In this document: piece by piece, positions 22,487 to 33,253 of the stretch | How positions within the stretch are numbered: position 1 is the first letter of the stretch | Layout: every line of letters starts with the position of its first letter | Source: Simmondsia chinensis | Taxonomy: Eukaryota; Streptophyta; Magnoliopsida; Caryophyllales; Simmondsiaceae | DNA length: 64,000 nt | Assembly: GCA_018398585.1 (NCBI GenBank) | Contig: JAGTTD010000001.1 | Coordinates: forward strand, 23,319,438 to 23,383,437 | Direction: 5' to 3' | Program-made: the position numbers and the translations under genes | Notes under the pieces: generated by a model | What the model saw: only the letters and a program-made list of their open reading frames with translations | Databases searched by the model: none | Told to the model about the DNA's origin: nothing

Positions 22487-23907
22487 TGATAAGTCTAATT
22501 TAGCATATATTTGTTCTTATTATCTAGATTCATTTTCTAACCATTTTACATCAAATGTTTATCGTTTTTACTCTTTTTCACTCCTACTACTATTTTCTTG
22601 CAAAAACACTCATTTTATACTAGTTCTTGCTAAGTGTTATTATTAACATCTACAAGTGAATGTAAGAAATATCATAAAAAAGCAAAAAATGTGATAAACA
22701 CATCATAACTACACGGGAAAGCAAGAAAATAACAACAGCATGTACAAGTTGTAACAAATTGCAAAAATGGGCTGCCAAATGAACAAATCAAGTGCAAGGA
22801 TGGATTAAACAATACATGAACATGTTAAAATTGATGTGAAGACTAAATTTGGGTGGCAAAAATCTGAATAAAGATGAGAAAAATAAGTTAAAATGGCAAC
22901 TTGTTACCATAGGCAGCATATTTAACAAATGAGGATGAACTTGTGTTATTTTTTATTTCATGACTTCCCATCCTTAAATACTATAACTAGAAATTTTTGG
23001 AAATTCTTTTAGCATCAATTCACTCAACCAAAACGAAATATAAAGTAGAGAAAGAGAGGTGAAATAGTGAGTAGGAGAAAAGAGTGAAGGAAGAAAGTTT
23101 GGTTTGTAATTTTGCATTTTTAAGTTCTTTCCATCCTTTTCTTCTTTAAGTTCATAGATTTTGTTTTAGTTTTACTTTATATTATGAATACCATGAACTA
23201 ATTTTGTCTTTCCAAGGCTACGATGTAGCCTAAGTTGTAATATACGCTCTTTTCTAATTCAACGTATTCAAAGTTTCTTTATTGCACTGTTTGAGTGTTT
23301 ATCATTGTCCTTCATGAATTTTGAATACTTGATCACCATTCAAAGTATATAAAAGTTCACAATAAGTCTGAGAGGAGATTTATGATGAATGCGAAAGTGA
23401 TAAACACCACAAATTGAGCGAATGCTAGAGATAGATTAACGCGATTTGTGTGCTCTTAAGTGAAAACCATGGATCTTCATACGTCTTTTCTTATTTAAAT
23501 CCATGCAAGAGATTGATGAGTTAATATGTAAAAGGGCATGCTAAATGTTTCTGGAGAGAAAATATTTAGTAATTTAGGGTTTTCGACCATCAACATATAA
23601 TAACAACTTCAATATCGAGAATAGAAAGGCATATTGATGCAACTAGGTGAAATCGGATGCCTTGGATCTTATTAAATCATAAAAATCATCTAAAATCATA
23701 ACACTTTCATAAAAATCACTAACCATTTTTGTTCTTTTTCATTTTGTTTTGTTTCATGTCAAAAACTTCAAATTTTGATCTTGTAAATAGTGCTGAAACT
23801 ACTAATTTTGGTATTCATTCAATAACAATCCTTGTGGGATGATACTCTACTCATTTCTATATTACTTGATATGACTTATCACACTTGCTAAGCAACACCA
23901 AGCATTA
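22487..23907 (+). mobile_element. Solo LTR of an Athila-like gypsy element
   Basis: A 1421-bp LTR from TGATAAGTC to aagcatta, flanked by exact 5-bp copies of GCCAT (22482-22486 and 23908-23912). The internal end 'acttgctaagcaa...agcatta' is the same sequence that precedes the Asp-tRNA primer site in the Athila-like element at 55270. Because both flanks are duplicated and no internal region is present, it is a solo LTR left by recombination between two LTRs. It holds no gene. An inverted-repeat-like 'ggctacgatgtagcc' lies at about 23217-23231. Confidence 0.9.
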
Positions 23908-23912
23908 GCCAT

Positions 23913-24182
23913 CAGAAAATATTAAAAAATTCATGATACGAGTAAATTTAAATTTGCCAAACATTATTCATGAGATGAATAAAAACTAAAAATTATAAAA
24001 TAAAATAATTTTAAAAAATTAAAATTATAAAATAAAATAATTTTAAAAAATTAAAATTCATAGTGGGAAACAAGACCAAAAAAAATTATAAATGCATAGG
24101 TCATGATCCGCGTTGCGTGGATCTGACCAACCTGCTCGCTACATGTGTCATGTGCTATCACACCCAAGGGGGCAATTCGTGT
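23913..24182 (+). repeat. 3' LTR of A1, middle segment
   Basis: The A1 LTR resumes with cagaaaatatt and continues to the GCATG at 24183-24187, where G1 is inserted. A short internal duplication of 'aaaattataaaataaaataatttt' type occurs at 23990-24050. Confidence 0.8.
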
Positions 24183-24187
24183 GCATG

Positions 24188-24549
24188 TGTCATGATCGGA
24201 GCTTAATTGAAGAGTAATTTCTCTACTAGGTCAATTCAAATTAATAGGGCGGGAAAGTTAGTTAGATCAGTTTATGCTTGTATTGTTCTAAGTCAAGTTT
24301 GGCGGCTGGACTTGCTGTGAAGTCGGTTTAGGCGGTTGAAGTGTAGTCTAGATTCAATATTTTGCACTTAATCTTGTAATAGTATAAATAGGAAGATCTC
24401 ATGTAAAGATGGATTCATGGAATGATAAAATTGATGATTTCTCTCTCTGATCTCTGAATCTCTCTCTACTTCTCATCTTCTTCACTTCTCTTCTCATACA
24501 AACTCTCCTAAACCTAGGTTATGATCAAGATAGATCTTGATTCATAATA
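24188..24549 (+). repeat. 5' LTR of G1 with TATA box and primer site
   Basis: TGTCATGATCGG to ttcataata, with the TATA box agtataaata at 24381-24390 and a C/T-rich leader. The initiator-Met primer site TGGTATCAAAGC follows at 24552. The 3' partner is 46470-46827. Confidence 0.9.
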
Positions 24550-24688
24550 ATTGGTATCAAAGCTTGAGATTTGATTCAATCAGATTGACTTTGCTTCAAT
24601 TGGATTGCATTTGCATCTACCAAGCCTTATCTGTTCAATTTTGCCTCAATTGTTCACAACTCTGGCCAGGCATAAGAAATCAACACCA

Positions 24689-25878
24689 ATGGCACTAGGA
24701 GTGACTACGAGATCTAATGCAACTACCAATGCTACCAATAACAATGCTACTTATGCTACTGCTGTGACTGGAACTGATTCAGGAAGTAATCAAGCTGATC
24801 GGATTGAGTAGATGATAAATTTGATTTTGTCAATGAAGTAAGACATGGATCAGAAGTTTGTGGCACAATCATAGAGGTTTGATACACAAACTCAACAGCT
24901 TGTAGGATTACAGTAGCAAGTACAAAGACAGATTTCGCTTGTTGGAGAGAGTATTTTGCTTCCTGCAAGCCAGCAGGTTAAAGTAAGCCAACAAGCTAGA
25001 CCACCGGATCTAAGTCCTCCACCAGGTCCTGTTGACAATGGAGATAGTACATCAAGTGTAAGAAGCGATGGTTTCAAACAGCCTAATGTGGATTTAGAGC
25101 CTTTTACCTCAATCTTGGGTGAGGAAGTGTGAAAGATACATTTGTTTCTACAAGATTGAAGAACATGAGATGGTAGAGTTGGCTGCTGTGTATTTGCGTG
25201 GGGAATTAAAAGGTGTGGTATTATAGTTTGAGGTGAAGTAAACCTGCAATAACTTGGACTAAATTTGTTAGTGAACTCTGTGATCGGTATGAGGATGAAG
25301 ATATGAGTGAGGTTGTGGAAAAATGTAATAAGGTGTCTCAAGTCTTGACTGTGAATGATTATATGACAAGATTTGAAGAGCTTCAAGCCAGAATGTTGTT
25401 AGTATATCCAGACGCACTGGAAGCCTGCTATGTTTCAAGTTTTGTGAGTGGACTCAAGCCTAAAATCAAGAATATGGTTAAGGCATTTGATCCTTCCACT
25501 CTGGCCCAGGCTCATTCGAAGGCAATGAAGATTGAGAGCACAGTTTTAACTGCTCCTGAATCTCAAAGAGTTAGAAATACTCCAATTGGATCTTCTTCAA
25601 CAAGATTTCCACAGTCTAATAACAGATCTGTGAATTCTGATGAGAAGAAGCCTCGGAGGCTTTGTTTCAAATGCAACCAGCGTTATTTCTTTGTCCACAA
25701 GTGTGATCCAAAATATCTTATGTCAGCTTCAGGTATGGATGTTGTGGAATTGGAAGAAGAGAATGATGGATGTTATTTGGAGGAACAGATTAAGAAGAAG
25801 GGGGATGAAACCAATGAAGATGAGGCTGAAATTTTTGTCAAGGCTTTGATAGAGAGTGGTTCACATAATACCATATGA
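24689..25878 (+). pseudogene. G1 gag
   Basis: The start at 24689 (M-A-L-G-V-T-T-R-S) leads into an Asn/Thr/Ala-rich N-terminus. Stops at 24809 and further on interrupt the Gln-rich part. The capsid region is open at 25303-25878: V-N-D-Y-M-T-R-F-E-E-L, Y-V-S-S-F-V-S-G-L-K-P-K-I, typical of plant chromovirus Gag. It is followed by a zinc knuckle C-F-K-C-N-Q-R-Y-F-F-V-H-K-C near 25660-25700. The frame ends in the protease approach S-H-N-T-I and a TGA at 25876. Confidence 0.85.
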
Positions 25879-27274
25879 ATTAAGTGAGAAGTTGGACAGA
25901 GGCTCTTATTGATACTAATTTATAGCAGAAGTGCACATAGTTTCTTAAATCCCAAAGTAGTAAGATCAGTAGGGTAAGATTTGATCAAGACTAGCCCTTT
26001 GGCTATCACGGTGGCTAATGGTAATTCAATCTTGACACACACCATGTGTAAAAACTTCAACTGGAAGATGCAAGGTCACAATTTTGAATATGATTTTAGA
26101 GTATTAAGATTGGAGGTTGTGACATGGTATTAGGAATTGATTTGATGAAGACCATTAGCCCATTACTCTTTGACTTCACTCAGCTTACAGTGTCATTTGA
26201 AAGAGGTGGACAGAAGGTTAAGCTTCAAGGTACTGTAGAGCAGGGCAAACTTCAAATGACGAAGGGTAAACAGTTGCAGAGTGTGCTCAAGAAAGGGAGT
26301 TATCAATGGGTTGGACAACTCTACTCTATCACGGTTGCTTCTGAACTTGATCAAGTTGGTTCCAGCACTGCTTTAGATTCATTACTACAGAAGTATGGTG
26401 ACATATTTGAGCAACCAGACTCTCTGCCACCTACAAGGGAGCTTGATCATGCCATTCCCTTGAAGGAAGGCTCCAATCCAGTGAATCTTCGCCCTTACAA
26501 GTATCCTCATTCCCAAAAGAATGAGATTGAGAGGCAAGTAGAGGAGTTGTTATAAACCAAGTTCATACGGCATAATCATAGCCCCTTTGCTTCTTCGGTG
26601 ATCTTGGTTAAAAAGAAGGATGGGACCTCTCGAATGTACATTGATTATCGTCAACTGAATTCTCTTACCATCAAGGATAAATTTCCAATTCCAATCATTC
26701 ACGATCTATTGGATGAGCTATATGGTTCCAAGTATTTCTCCAAATTGGACTTGAAAAAGGCTATTATCATATTCGAGTACAAGACCATGACATTCGCAAA
26801 ACTGCTTCTAGGACATATCATGGGCATTATGAGTTCACGGTGATGCCCTTTAGGCTATCCAATGCTCCAGTCATGTTTCAGGCCTCGATGAACTCGATGT
26901 TTAAGCCATACTTGAGGAAGTTTGTTCTTGTGTTCTATGATGATATATTGGTCTACAGTTTTTCCTAGCAAGAGCATGTTACACATCTTGAGCTTGTTTT
27001 TCAAACTTTGAGACAGCACAAGCTTTTTGCTAAGCTATCTAAATGTACGTTTGCCAAGGTTTAAGTGGAATACTTAGGCCATGTGATTTTAGGTGATGGG
27101 GTAGCTACATATTCAAGTAAAGTACAGGTTATGAGGGATTTGCCAGAACCAAGATCTCTTAAGCAGCTAAGAGGATTTCTGGGCTTAACAGGATACTATC
27201 GCAAATTTGTAGCAGGATATGGAATTATTGCCAAACCCTTGACAGATTTGCTTAAGAAAGAAGCTTTTATCTAG
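25840..27274 (+). pseudogene. G1 pol, protease and reverse transcriptase
   Basis: The protease active site reads about Y-S-R-S-A-H-S-F near 25920-25945 in place of D-S-G-S-T-H, so the catalytic Asp is lost. D-M-V-L-G-I-D follows at 26120. RT begins at L-D-H-A-I-P-L and L-R-P-Y-K-Y-P-H-S-Q (26440-26520), then [17 protein letters not shown] and F-S-K-L-D-L. A frame change follows at about 26845. The catalytic F-Y-D-D-I-L-V-Y-S is readable at about 26932-26960. The connection has [15 protein letters not shown] (27160-27210). Confidence 0.85.
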
Positions 27275-27279
27275 AGTGA

Positions 27280-28088
27280 TTGGCAAGGGAAGCATTTGAG
27301 CGGTTGATGAATGCTATGATCACTGCACCAGTATTGGTTATGCCAGATTTTAGCTTGCCTTTTGTATTGGAGACAGATGCTTATGGCAATGGAATTGGAG
27401 TAGTACTATCTCAGAATCGAAGGCCCTTGGCTTATCTCAGTCAGGATCTGGGGCTCAGAAATCAGAGTTTGTCAATCTATGGGAAGGAGTGCATGGCAAT
27501 TTTGTTAGCAGTGCAGAAATGGAGGCATTATTTGGAGGGTCATCATTTCATAATCAAAATGGATCACAAAAGTCTCAAATATTTGTTAGAACAGAGGATT
27601 TCTATGAGAATTCAAAGGAAGGGATTGATGAAGATGTTGGTTTTAGACTATACTATTAAAAATAGAGAGGGAATTGACAACTCAGTTGCTGATGCTCTCT
27701 CAATGAGACAACATGTTACTCTTGCTGATAAAAAGGTTGCGGATGCTTCATGTGCTGCCATAACACAAGTTGTGCCATTGCGGATGACAAAAGTGATCAA
27801 GTCTTATGAAAATGATACTTTCGCTCAAAATTGTGTCATTCTCAGCTACATACAGGTAACATCTGATCCCGGTTCAGATACTACAGTCAGCAATGGAATT
27901 ATACGGATCAAGGGAAAGATTGACATTGGAAAAGGTATAGAATTAAGGAAACAAGTAATTGTGGCTTCACACGACTCTCCTTGTGGCGGACATTCAGGAA
28001 TTGAAGGAACTTATCAAAGGATTAAGCAATATCTCCATTGGGTTGGAATGAAGAAGGAGGTGCAAGCATTTATTCAGCAGTGTGGAAG
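27280..28088 (+). pseudogene. G1 pol, RNase H and integrase zinc finger
   Basis: A long open stretch. RNase H starts with A-P-V-L-V-M-P-D-F and L-E-T-D-A-Y-G-N-G-I-G-V-V-L-S, where the first catalytic Asp is in T-D-A. It continues with S-I-Y-G-K-E-C-M-A-I (catalytic Glu) and M-D-H-K-S-L-K-Y-L-L (third Asp). The integrase zinc finger follows with H-D-S...G-G-H-S-G and the first Cys at 28081. The second Cys and the rest of the finger, C-Q-R-T-K-S-D-H, lie across the G2 insertion at 36419-36442. Confidence 0.85.
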
Positions 28089-28543
28089 TGTTAAGCTTCA
28101 AGATCAATATTAAATCTTAACCTAGTGGAAGTATAGGATAGAAGAGAGGTTAGATGAGAAAAGAAGGGAAGGAGATGAGAAATTAGAAAGAGAGTTAGAT
28201 GAGAGAGAAAATTAATATCAAAAGATATTTGTTATTTTGATTGAATGAAGATTACACTTGAAGCATAGCTACTTATACTCAATCTAGATACATTGGACTA
28301 AAAACAATCTAACTGACTTACACAATCAGCAGCAACCACAATTGACTCAATCTAAGCACACCTTGACCATCAATCGACTTAACTAGATACAATAAGACGT
28401 TGGCGCCAAAAGAGACTAACAACCAACATACAAGAATATACATCAAAACACAACACTTCACTTAACAGCAATTAACCGCAATCCTACCAAAGCAAATCAG
28501 AACATATCAACATCAACATAAAGCTACGAAGCAGATTATAACA
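28089..28543 (-). repeat. 3' LTR of G2
   Basis: Matches the right LTR (35974-36411) over nearly its whole length. In sense direction it starts TGTTATAATCTGC. The first 20 bp on this strand (tgttaagcttcaagat) differ from the partner and include an inverted repeat of the LTR end, so the exact outer boundary is uncertain by about 15 bp. Confidence 0.8.
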
Positions 28544-29098
28544 ATCCCCTCAGCTTGAAAACATTCTTGTCTCAAAAATGAAGGGTAGAGAATTGGCTTC
28601 TCATGGATTGCAACTCCTCCTAATAAGCATCCTTCTTGTCCAAATTAGACCACTGCACCAGAACCTCCTTACTAATCTACCTTCAACATTATGTAGTCTG
28701 AAATCCAATATGGCAGTAGGGTTCAACAGCAAAGCACCATTAGAACCAACAGGGGGCAATTCTAACTTATAAGCTACTTTCCTAATCTTCTCAATGATCT
28801 TGTATGGCCCAAAGCATCTAGCACACAGCTTAACATTCCTTCTCACAGCCATTGAGCTTGTCTGTACAGCTGAAGCTTCAAATAAACCATATCTCTTACT
28901 TCATAAGCTTTGTCCATGCGCTTCTTATCTGCGTAATACTTCATCCTTGCTTGAGCTAGATGAAGATTATCCTTCAAAAGTTGCACCAACTGTCTTCTTT
29001 GTTGCATCAAATCAGCCACTTCAGGGACTGATGTCACTAGCTTTTGCAACATCAAGGGTGAAGAAGGATCATAACCATATAAAGCCTTGAATAGTGTA
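28544..29098 (-). pseudogene. G2 pol end: integrase C-terminus and degraded chromodomain
   Basis: On the minus strand from 29098, T-L-F-K-A-L-Y-G-Y-D-P continues the integrase. The A-D-L-M-Q-Q-R-R-Q-L and A-R-M-K-Y-Y-A-D-K-K-R block follows, then V-K-L-C-A-R-C-F-G-P-Y-K (28800-28840). The final part reads E-V-L-V-Q-W-S-N-L-D and S-Q-F-S-T-L-H-F, equivalent to the G1 chromodomain, with stops in place of a Trp and a Leu. About 60 residues before the chromodomain are missing. Confidence 0.8.
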
Positions 29099-29563
29099 TG
29101 TTACAATCCGAAATCCGAGGCTAGAATTTAATTTGATGAAAAAGGCGGGAAAACTATTTGGAGGGAAAATCTGTTATAAGCTGTTAAGTTGTTGCTGTTC
29201 TACACCTAGGCTGCTGCTGCATGATCTTACTGCTGTTGTTGGCTAAAATTGGCGCCAATATTATCACATACCAATACTGCTTAGTTAGAATAAAATTCTA
29301 GATTGTTCTTAGTGGCTTTGTCTTACTTAGCTTGTTATAAATAAGTGAACTGCTGTAATGTTGAGCAATCATTCAATGAAAATCTGAAATACCAATCTCA
29401 AGTTGAGATAAACTCTATTTTCTCATCCCCTTCCCTTCTTTCTCTCATCTAAACTCTAAAACTCTTCTTTCTCATCTAAATTCTATATTCTTTCTCATCC
29501 CAAACTCTCAAACCTATCAAAATTATATTAGTTTACGTTTGAGGTTCAAGCCCGAGCATAACA
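29099..29563 (+). repeat. 5' LTR of N with TATA box
   Basis: TGTTACAATCCG to gagcataaca. The TATA box cttgttataaataag lies at about 29331-29345, followed by repeated C/T-rich 'tctcatc' motifs. The primer site TGGTATCAGAGCC follows directly. Within the leader, gaggcgatttctgaca is repeated at 29719 and 29743. Confidence 0.9.
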
Positions 29564-29964
29564 ATTGGTATCAGAGCCTCGATCGGATCGAGTGCGTAAT
29601 CAAAATTAAAAAAAAAAAAATGAGAAATCAAATTAGTGCTGCTCAGATTGTGTAGATCTCAAACAATCAGATTGTGTTGATCAAAGTGCAGATTTCAAAT
29701 TCAATGCAGATTTTGTCAGCGAGGCGATTTCTGACATCTAACAAGAGGCGATTTCTGACAAGCGAACTCCGATGTTGAAATCCGATATTGTTCTTGAAGA
29801 TTGTTGTGTTCCGTGTGTTTAAATCATCACTATAGATAGAAATCGAACCTATTTCGGATTCTCAGTCCGAATTAATCAAGAAAACATCATTGTCAAACTC
29901 GATCGAAGTTAAGGTTTGTCGAATTCGTTGTGCGCGAAATTCTGTAAGTTAAGGTTCGTGATCA

Positions 29965-31161
29965 GTGTCGATTGTGGAGCCAATAGCAAGTGATTGGGTG
30001 TGCGATCAAAGGAGTACTACTTCATTAAACAATCGATTGTCGAAGAGTTGTGAAATAAGTTTCACACTTCCGCGATTTTCTCGAAGTTGTGTTGTGCGAA
30101 CTAAGTTGTCTAGATTTAAGTTGTTGTTCACTGCTAATATGTGTGAGTTGACTAAGCAGATGATAGGATTAGTGCAGGAATTGAAACAAGATCTCAAGAA
30201 GGTAGTGGAACGGGTAGTGGACAATATTGAGCAAAGAAGTAAGGCTCATCAGTTTGCTAACGTCAGTGGTGATTGTGCTGGTGTTCTTGATGCAAGTGAG
30301 TTTCTGGAACTAGCGGATAGCATTAGACAACCAAAGTTCAATGTTGAGCAAAGAAAGAAAGTGGAACCTGTGGCTGTTGGAGATGAATTCGACCACGACC
30401 ATGCCGAAATTGATGAAAACAAGCTTGAAGAACCTGAGTTTGAACAAGACGATCCTTATGAAGACCCTTTGCTAGAGTTAGAGTATTTTGATGACATTGA
30501 GTCACAATATGACATGTACCCGGAATGGGAATATGATTTCCATATCAAGGGAATGTTAAAGAAAGCAAAGAGTAAATCAAAGAGAAATCACCTAAGTAAG
30601 GCATTGAAAGATGTTGTGGGTAAAAAGAAGTCGACAAAGCCGAAGTTGAAGCGTGAAGAAGGATCTCAAATTGCTAAGGTAAATGTTAGTCCTCAAGTTC
30701 ATCTTCGATCAAATGAAGATAGGCCTCAAAATCAAATGTCAGAAGTGGAAATAGTTGTCAAACATCAAGAAACACCCCAGTTGCAGCAACTTGATGAGAG
30801 ACATCTCCAAACAAGAGTTGAGCTGGAGTCTGAGCAATCTGAGTATTATGGTGCTGATTTGGGCATACACTTGGAAGCTGTTGTTTTACACACTGAGATT
30901 TTCAGTTCCATTTTGCTTAATCCGCAGCCTAGTTTGCAAACTCATATAGTTGATTTGAATGCTCAAGCTCACAAATTTGTCTCCTCTAAGGATATTGAAT
31001 TGAATGAGTTGGAAGTTATTGCTACAGAGCACCTTAATTCAGCAAGAAATCAGGTTCCAGAAGCTGTTATGTACTTTTGGCATGCCGATCGGCAAGTTCG
31101 GGATGATTTTTTAAGTGGAATTTTGATTAATAGGGCCTCCATCCTGAAGCTATGCTATTAG
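29965..31161 (+). CDS. N ORF: 398-aa protein of unknown function
   Basis: I do not recognise this protein. It is the longest uninterrupted frame in the window and fills the middle of element N. Visible features: a Ser/Arg-rich N-terminal 55 residues; a predicted helical coiled-coil segment from M-C-E-L-T-K-Q-M-I (residues about 59-95); a strongly acidic stretch with repeated E-E, D-D and aromatic residues (about 140-192); a basic patch with K-K-A-K-S-K-S-K-R and K-K-K-S-T-K-P-K-L-K-R (about 198-232), which could be a nuclear or nucleic-acid-binding signal; then a mixed C-terminal half. No zinc knuckle, D-S-G or Y-x-D-D motif is present. The second Met at 30139 could be the true start. It could be a highly diverged Gag or captured host sequence. 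Confidence 0.6.
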   Translation: MSIVEPIASDWVCDQRSTTSLNNRLSKSCEISFTLPRFSRSCVVRTKLSRFKLLFTANMCELTKQMIGLVQELKQDLKKVVERVVDNIEQRSKAHQFANVSGDCAGVLDASEFLELADSIRQPKFNVEQRKKVEPVAVGDEFDHDHAEIDENKLEEPEFEQDDPYEDPLLELEYFDDIESQYDMYPEWEYDFHIKGMLKKAKSKSKRNHLSKALKDVVGKKKSTKPKLKREEGSQIAKVNVSPQVHLRSNEDRPQNQMSEVEIVVKHQETPQLQQLDERHLQTRVELESEQSEYYGADLGIHLEAVVLHTEIFSSILLNPQPSLQTHIVDLNAQAHKFVSSKDIELNELEVIATEHLNSARNQVPEAVMYFWHADRQVRDDFLSGILINRASILKLCY

Positions 31162-31329
31162 GAGGATATTTGTGAGTTGTTCATCAAGATATACCGCAGC
31201 AACAAGTTCTCATTAGCTCAACAAGTTCACCACCATCAACTTCAATTTCGACCTCTACATCAAGAAGTGATTTCCAAGTCTCATTCTCTTTCATTCTTGA
31301 GGACAAGAATGTTTTCAAAGGGAAGGGAA
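31162..31329 (+). other. N 3' tail: Pol C-terminal relic and polypurine tract
   Basis: A second frame (31177-31362) overlaps this part. In another frame the last 40 bases before the LTR read S-F-I-L-E-D-K-N-V-F-K-G-K-G-M, matching the end of chromovirus Pol (G2: H-F-x-D-K-N-V-F-K). The purine run directly upstream of the LTR is the plus-strand primer. Confidence 0.7.
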
Positions 31330-31814
31330 TGTTACAATCCGAAATTCGAGGCTAGAATTTAATTTGATGAAAAAGGCGGGAAAACTATGTGGAGGGAAAA
31401 TCTGTTATAAGCTGTTAAGTTGTTGCTGTTCTACACCTAGGCTGCTGCTGCGTGATCTTACTACTGCTGTTGGCTAAAATTGGCGCCAATATTATCACAT
31501 ACCCATACTACTTAGTTAGAATAAAATTCTAGATTGTTCTTAGTGGCTTTGTCTTACTTAGCTTGTTATAAATAAGTGAACTACTGTAATGTTGAGCATT
31601 CAATCAAAAAAATCTGAACATTTATCTCAATTGAGATATTAATTCTCTCTCTCATCTAACTCTCTCTATTTCTCATCTAATTTCCCTTCTTTCTCTCATC
31701 TAAACTCTAAAATTCTATCTTCTCATCTCAATTTCACATTCTTTCTCATCCCAAACTCTCAATCCTATCAAAATTATATTAGTTTACGTTCATGGTTCAA
31801 GCCCGAGCGTAACA
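31330..31814 (+). repeat. 3' LTR of N
   Basis: TGTTACAATCCG to gagcgtaaca, followed by the duplicated GTGTA. It is 20 bp longer than the 5' LTR because of an extra 'ctctctctcatctaac' stretch near 31640-31670. Confidence 0.9.
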
Positions 31815-31819
31815 GTGTA

Positions 31820-32629
31820 GTGCCAATTGAAGTATAAGTGTGTGTATTATACCAGTACTCAGCCAAATATAACCATCTTCCCCAAACTTTAGGATGACTG
31901 AATACCATGCTTCAAAGGTAGTGTTCTATACGCTGATTAACTCTTTCCGTTTGGCCATCAGTCTACGGATGGTAGGAAGAACTCAAAGCCAAAGTTGTGC
32001 CCATGAGGATGAACAATTCCCTCCAGAAATAAGAGCTTGTCCCAATCAGATACTATGGACTGTGGTAATCCATGAAGCTTATAGATGTTATCAAGTAACA
32101 CTCTTGCAAGCTTCTCTGCTGTCACAGGTCTAGCCAATGCAATAAAGTGACTAAACTTGATAAATCGATCCACCACTACCCAAATAACTTCCTTGCCCTC
32201 TGATTTGGGCAAGCCTTTAATAAAATCCATGCTTATGTTCTGCCAAGCACCATCCAAAATAGGTAGAGGTTGGAGAAGTCCCTGATACCTGTGATCACTA
32301 GCCTTGGTTTGCTAACAAGTCTCACAAGCTTGCATAAATTCCTTCACTTCCTTCTTCATACCAGTCTAACTAAAGTATGCTTTGAGCCTCTAATAAGTAC
32401 CATCAATACCTGAGTGGCCTTCCCAAGCTGAATCATGGGAAGCACTGATGATTTGTTGTCTCAGATCAGTAGAGGATCTAATGTACAATTTCCCCTTCAG
32501 TCTCATGATTCCCTTGACAACAGATACTTCTACCTCAGGAGCAATGTTGCTTGGTCTATTGATGCTAAAAGCAGTTATACACTCTTGTGCAAAATTGTCA
32601 TTCTCATAAGACTTGTATACTTCCTCAAT
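31820..32629 (-). pseudogene. G2 pol, integrase zinc finger and core
   Basis: From the right on the minus strand: the zinc finger H-D-S-A-W-E-G-H-S-G and C-E-T-C near 32320-32480, Q-G-L-L-Q-P-L-P, then I-S-M-D-F-I-K-G-L-P-K-S (first Asp), V-V-V-D-R-F, I-V-S-D-W-D-K (second Asp) and Q-T-E-R-V-N-Q-R-I-E (catalytic Glu intact, about 31935-31965). The stretch 31958-32257 is open for 99 codons. The frame is cut at 31820 by N and resumes at 29098. Confidence 0.85.
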
Positions 32630-33253
32630 CTAGGCTAGAAGAATCACTAATACAGCCCCACAATAACCTTGCTCAGCTTCTTCCAATCTTCGAGATAAAG
32701 CATCAACGGCTGGGTTCTCTTTCCCCTTCTTATACTCAATAGCATAATCAAGTCCTAACATCTTCATCAAGCCTTTCTTCTGAATTCTTGTAACAATCCT
32801 CGACTCAAGCAAATACTTCAAGCTTTGATTGTTTGTCCTGATGATAAAGCGATGGCCATCCAAGTAGTGTCTCCACTTATCCACTGCTAGAAGGATTGCA
32901 AGATACTCCTTCTCATATGTGGACACCTCTTGCTCCTTAGGACTTAAGGCTTGGCTAAGGTAGGCTATTGGCCTTCTGTTCTGAGACAATACAGCTCCAA
33001 TGCCACTCCCACAAGCATCCATTTCTAAAACAAACTTCTCTTCAAAATCTGACATTGCCAAAACAGGTGCTGCACACATAGCTGCTTTCAAGGGTTCAAA
33101 TGCCTCCTAAGCCTTATCAGACCACTTGAAAGCATCCTTCTTCAATAGGTCAGTTAGAGGCTTGGCAATTGCTCCATAACCAGCTACAAACTTCATGTAG
33201 TAGCCAATTAATCCCAAGAATCCTCGTAACTGCTGCAATGTAACAGGAATTGG
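32630..33253 (-). pseudogene. G2 pol, RT connection and RNase H
   Basis: An open run of 153 codons at 32630-33091 contains A-P-V-L-A-M-S-D-F, L-E-M-D-A-C-G-S-G-I-G-A-V-L-S, S-T-Y-E-K-E-Y-L-A-I and T-N-N-Q-S-L-K-Y-L-L, where the third catalytic Asp of the T-D-H motif is changed to Asn. The tether [12 protein letters not shown] lies at about 33190-33240. Confidence 0.85.

Larger units (their letters stand above)
29099..31814 (+). mobile_element. N: non-autonomous gypsy-derived element with an intact frame
   Basis: A complete 2716-bp element with LTRs of 465 bp (29099-29563) and 485 bp (31330-31814), flanked by exact GTGTA copies (29094-29098 and 31815-31819) inside the G2 integrase gene. It has a Met-tRNA primer site (29566-29578) and a polypurine tract (aaagggaagggaa, about 31317-31329). 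It encodes no protease, RT, RNase H or integrase, only one 398-codon frame. Just before the 3' LTR a short F-I-L-E-D-K-N-V-F-K is the usual last stretch of chromovirus Pol. The LTRs show seven differences in their first 190 bp, so it is among the younger insertions here. Confidence 0.9.

Noticed and set aside
24892..25386. 164-residue frame on the minus strand in G1
   Set aside because: It is antisense to G1 gag, which has clear Gag motifs on the plus strand; composition is typical of a shadow frame.
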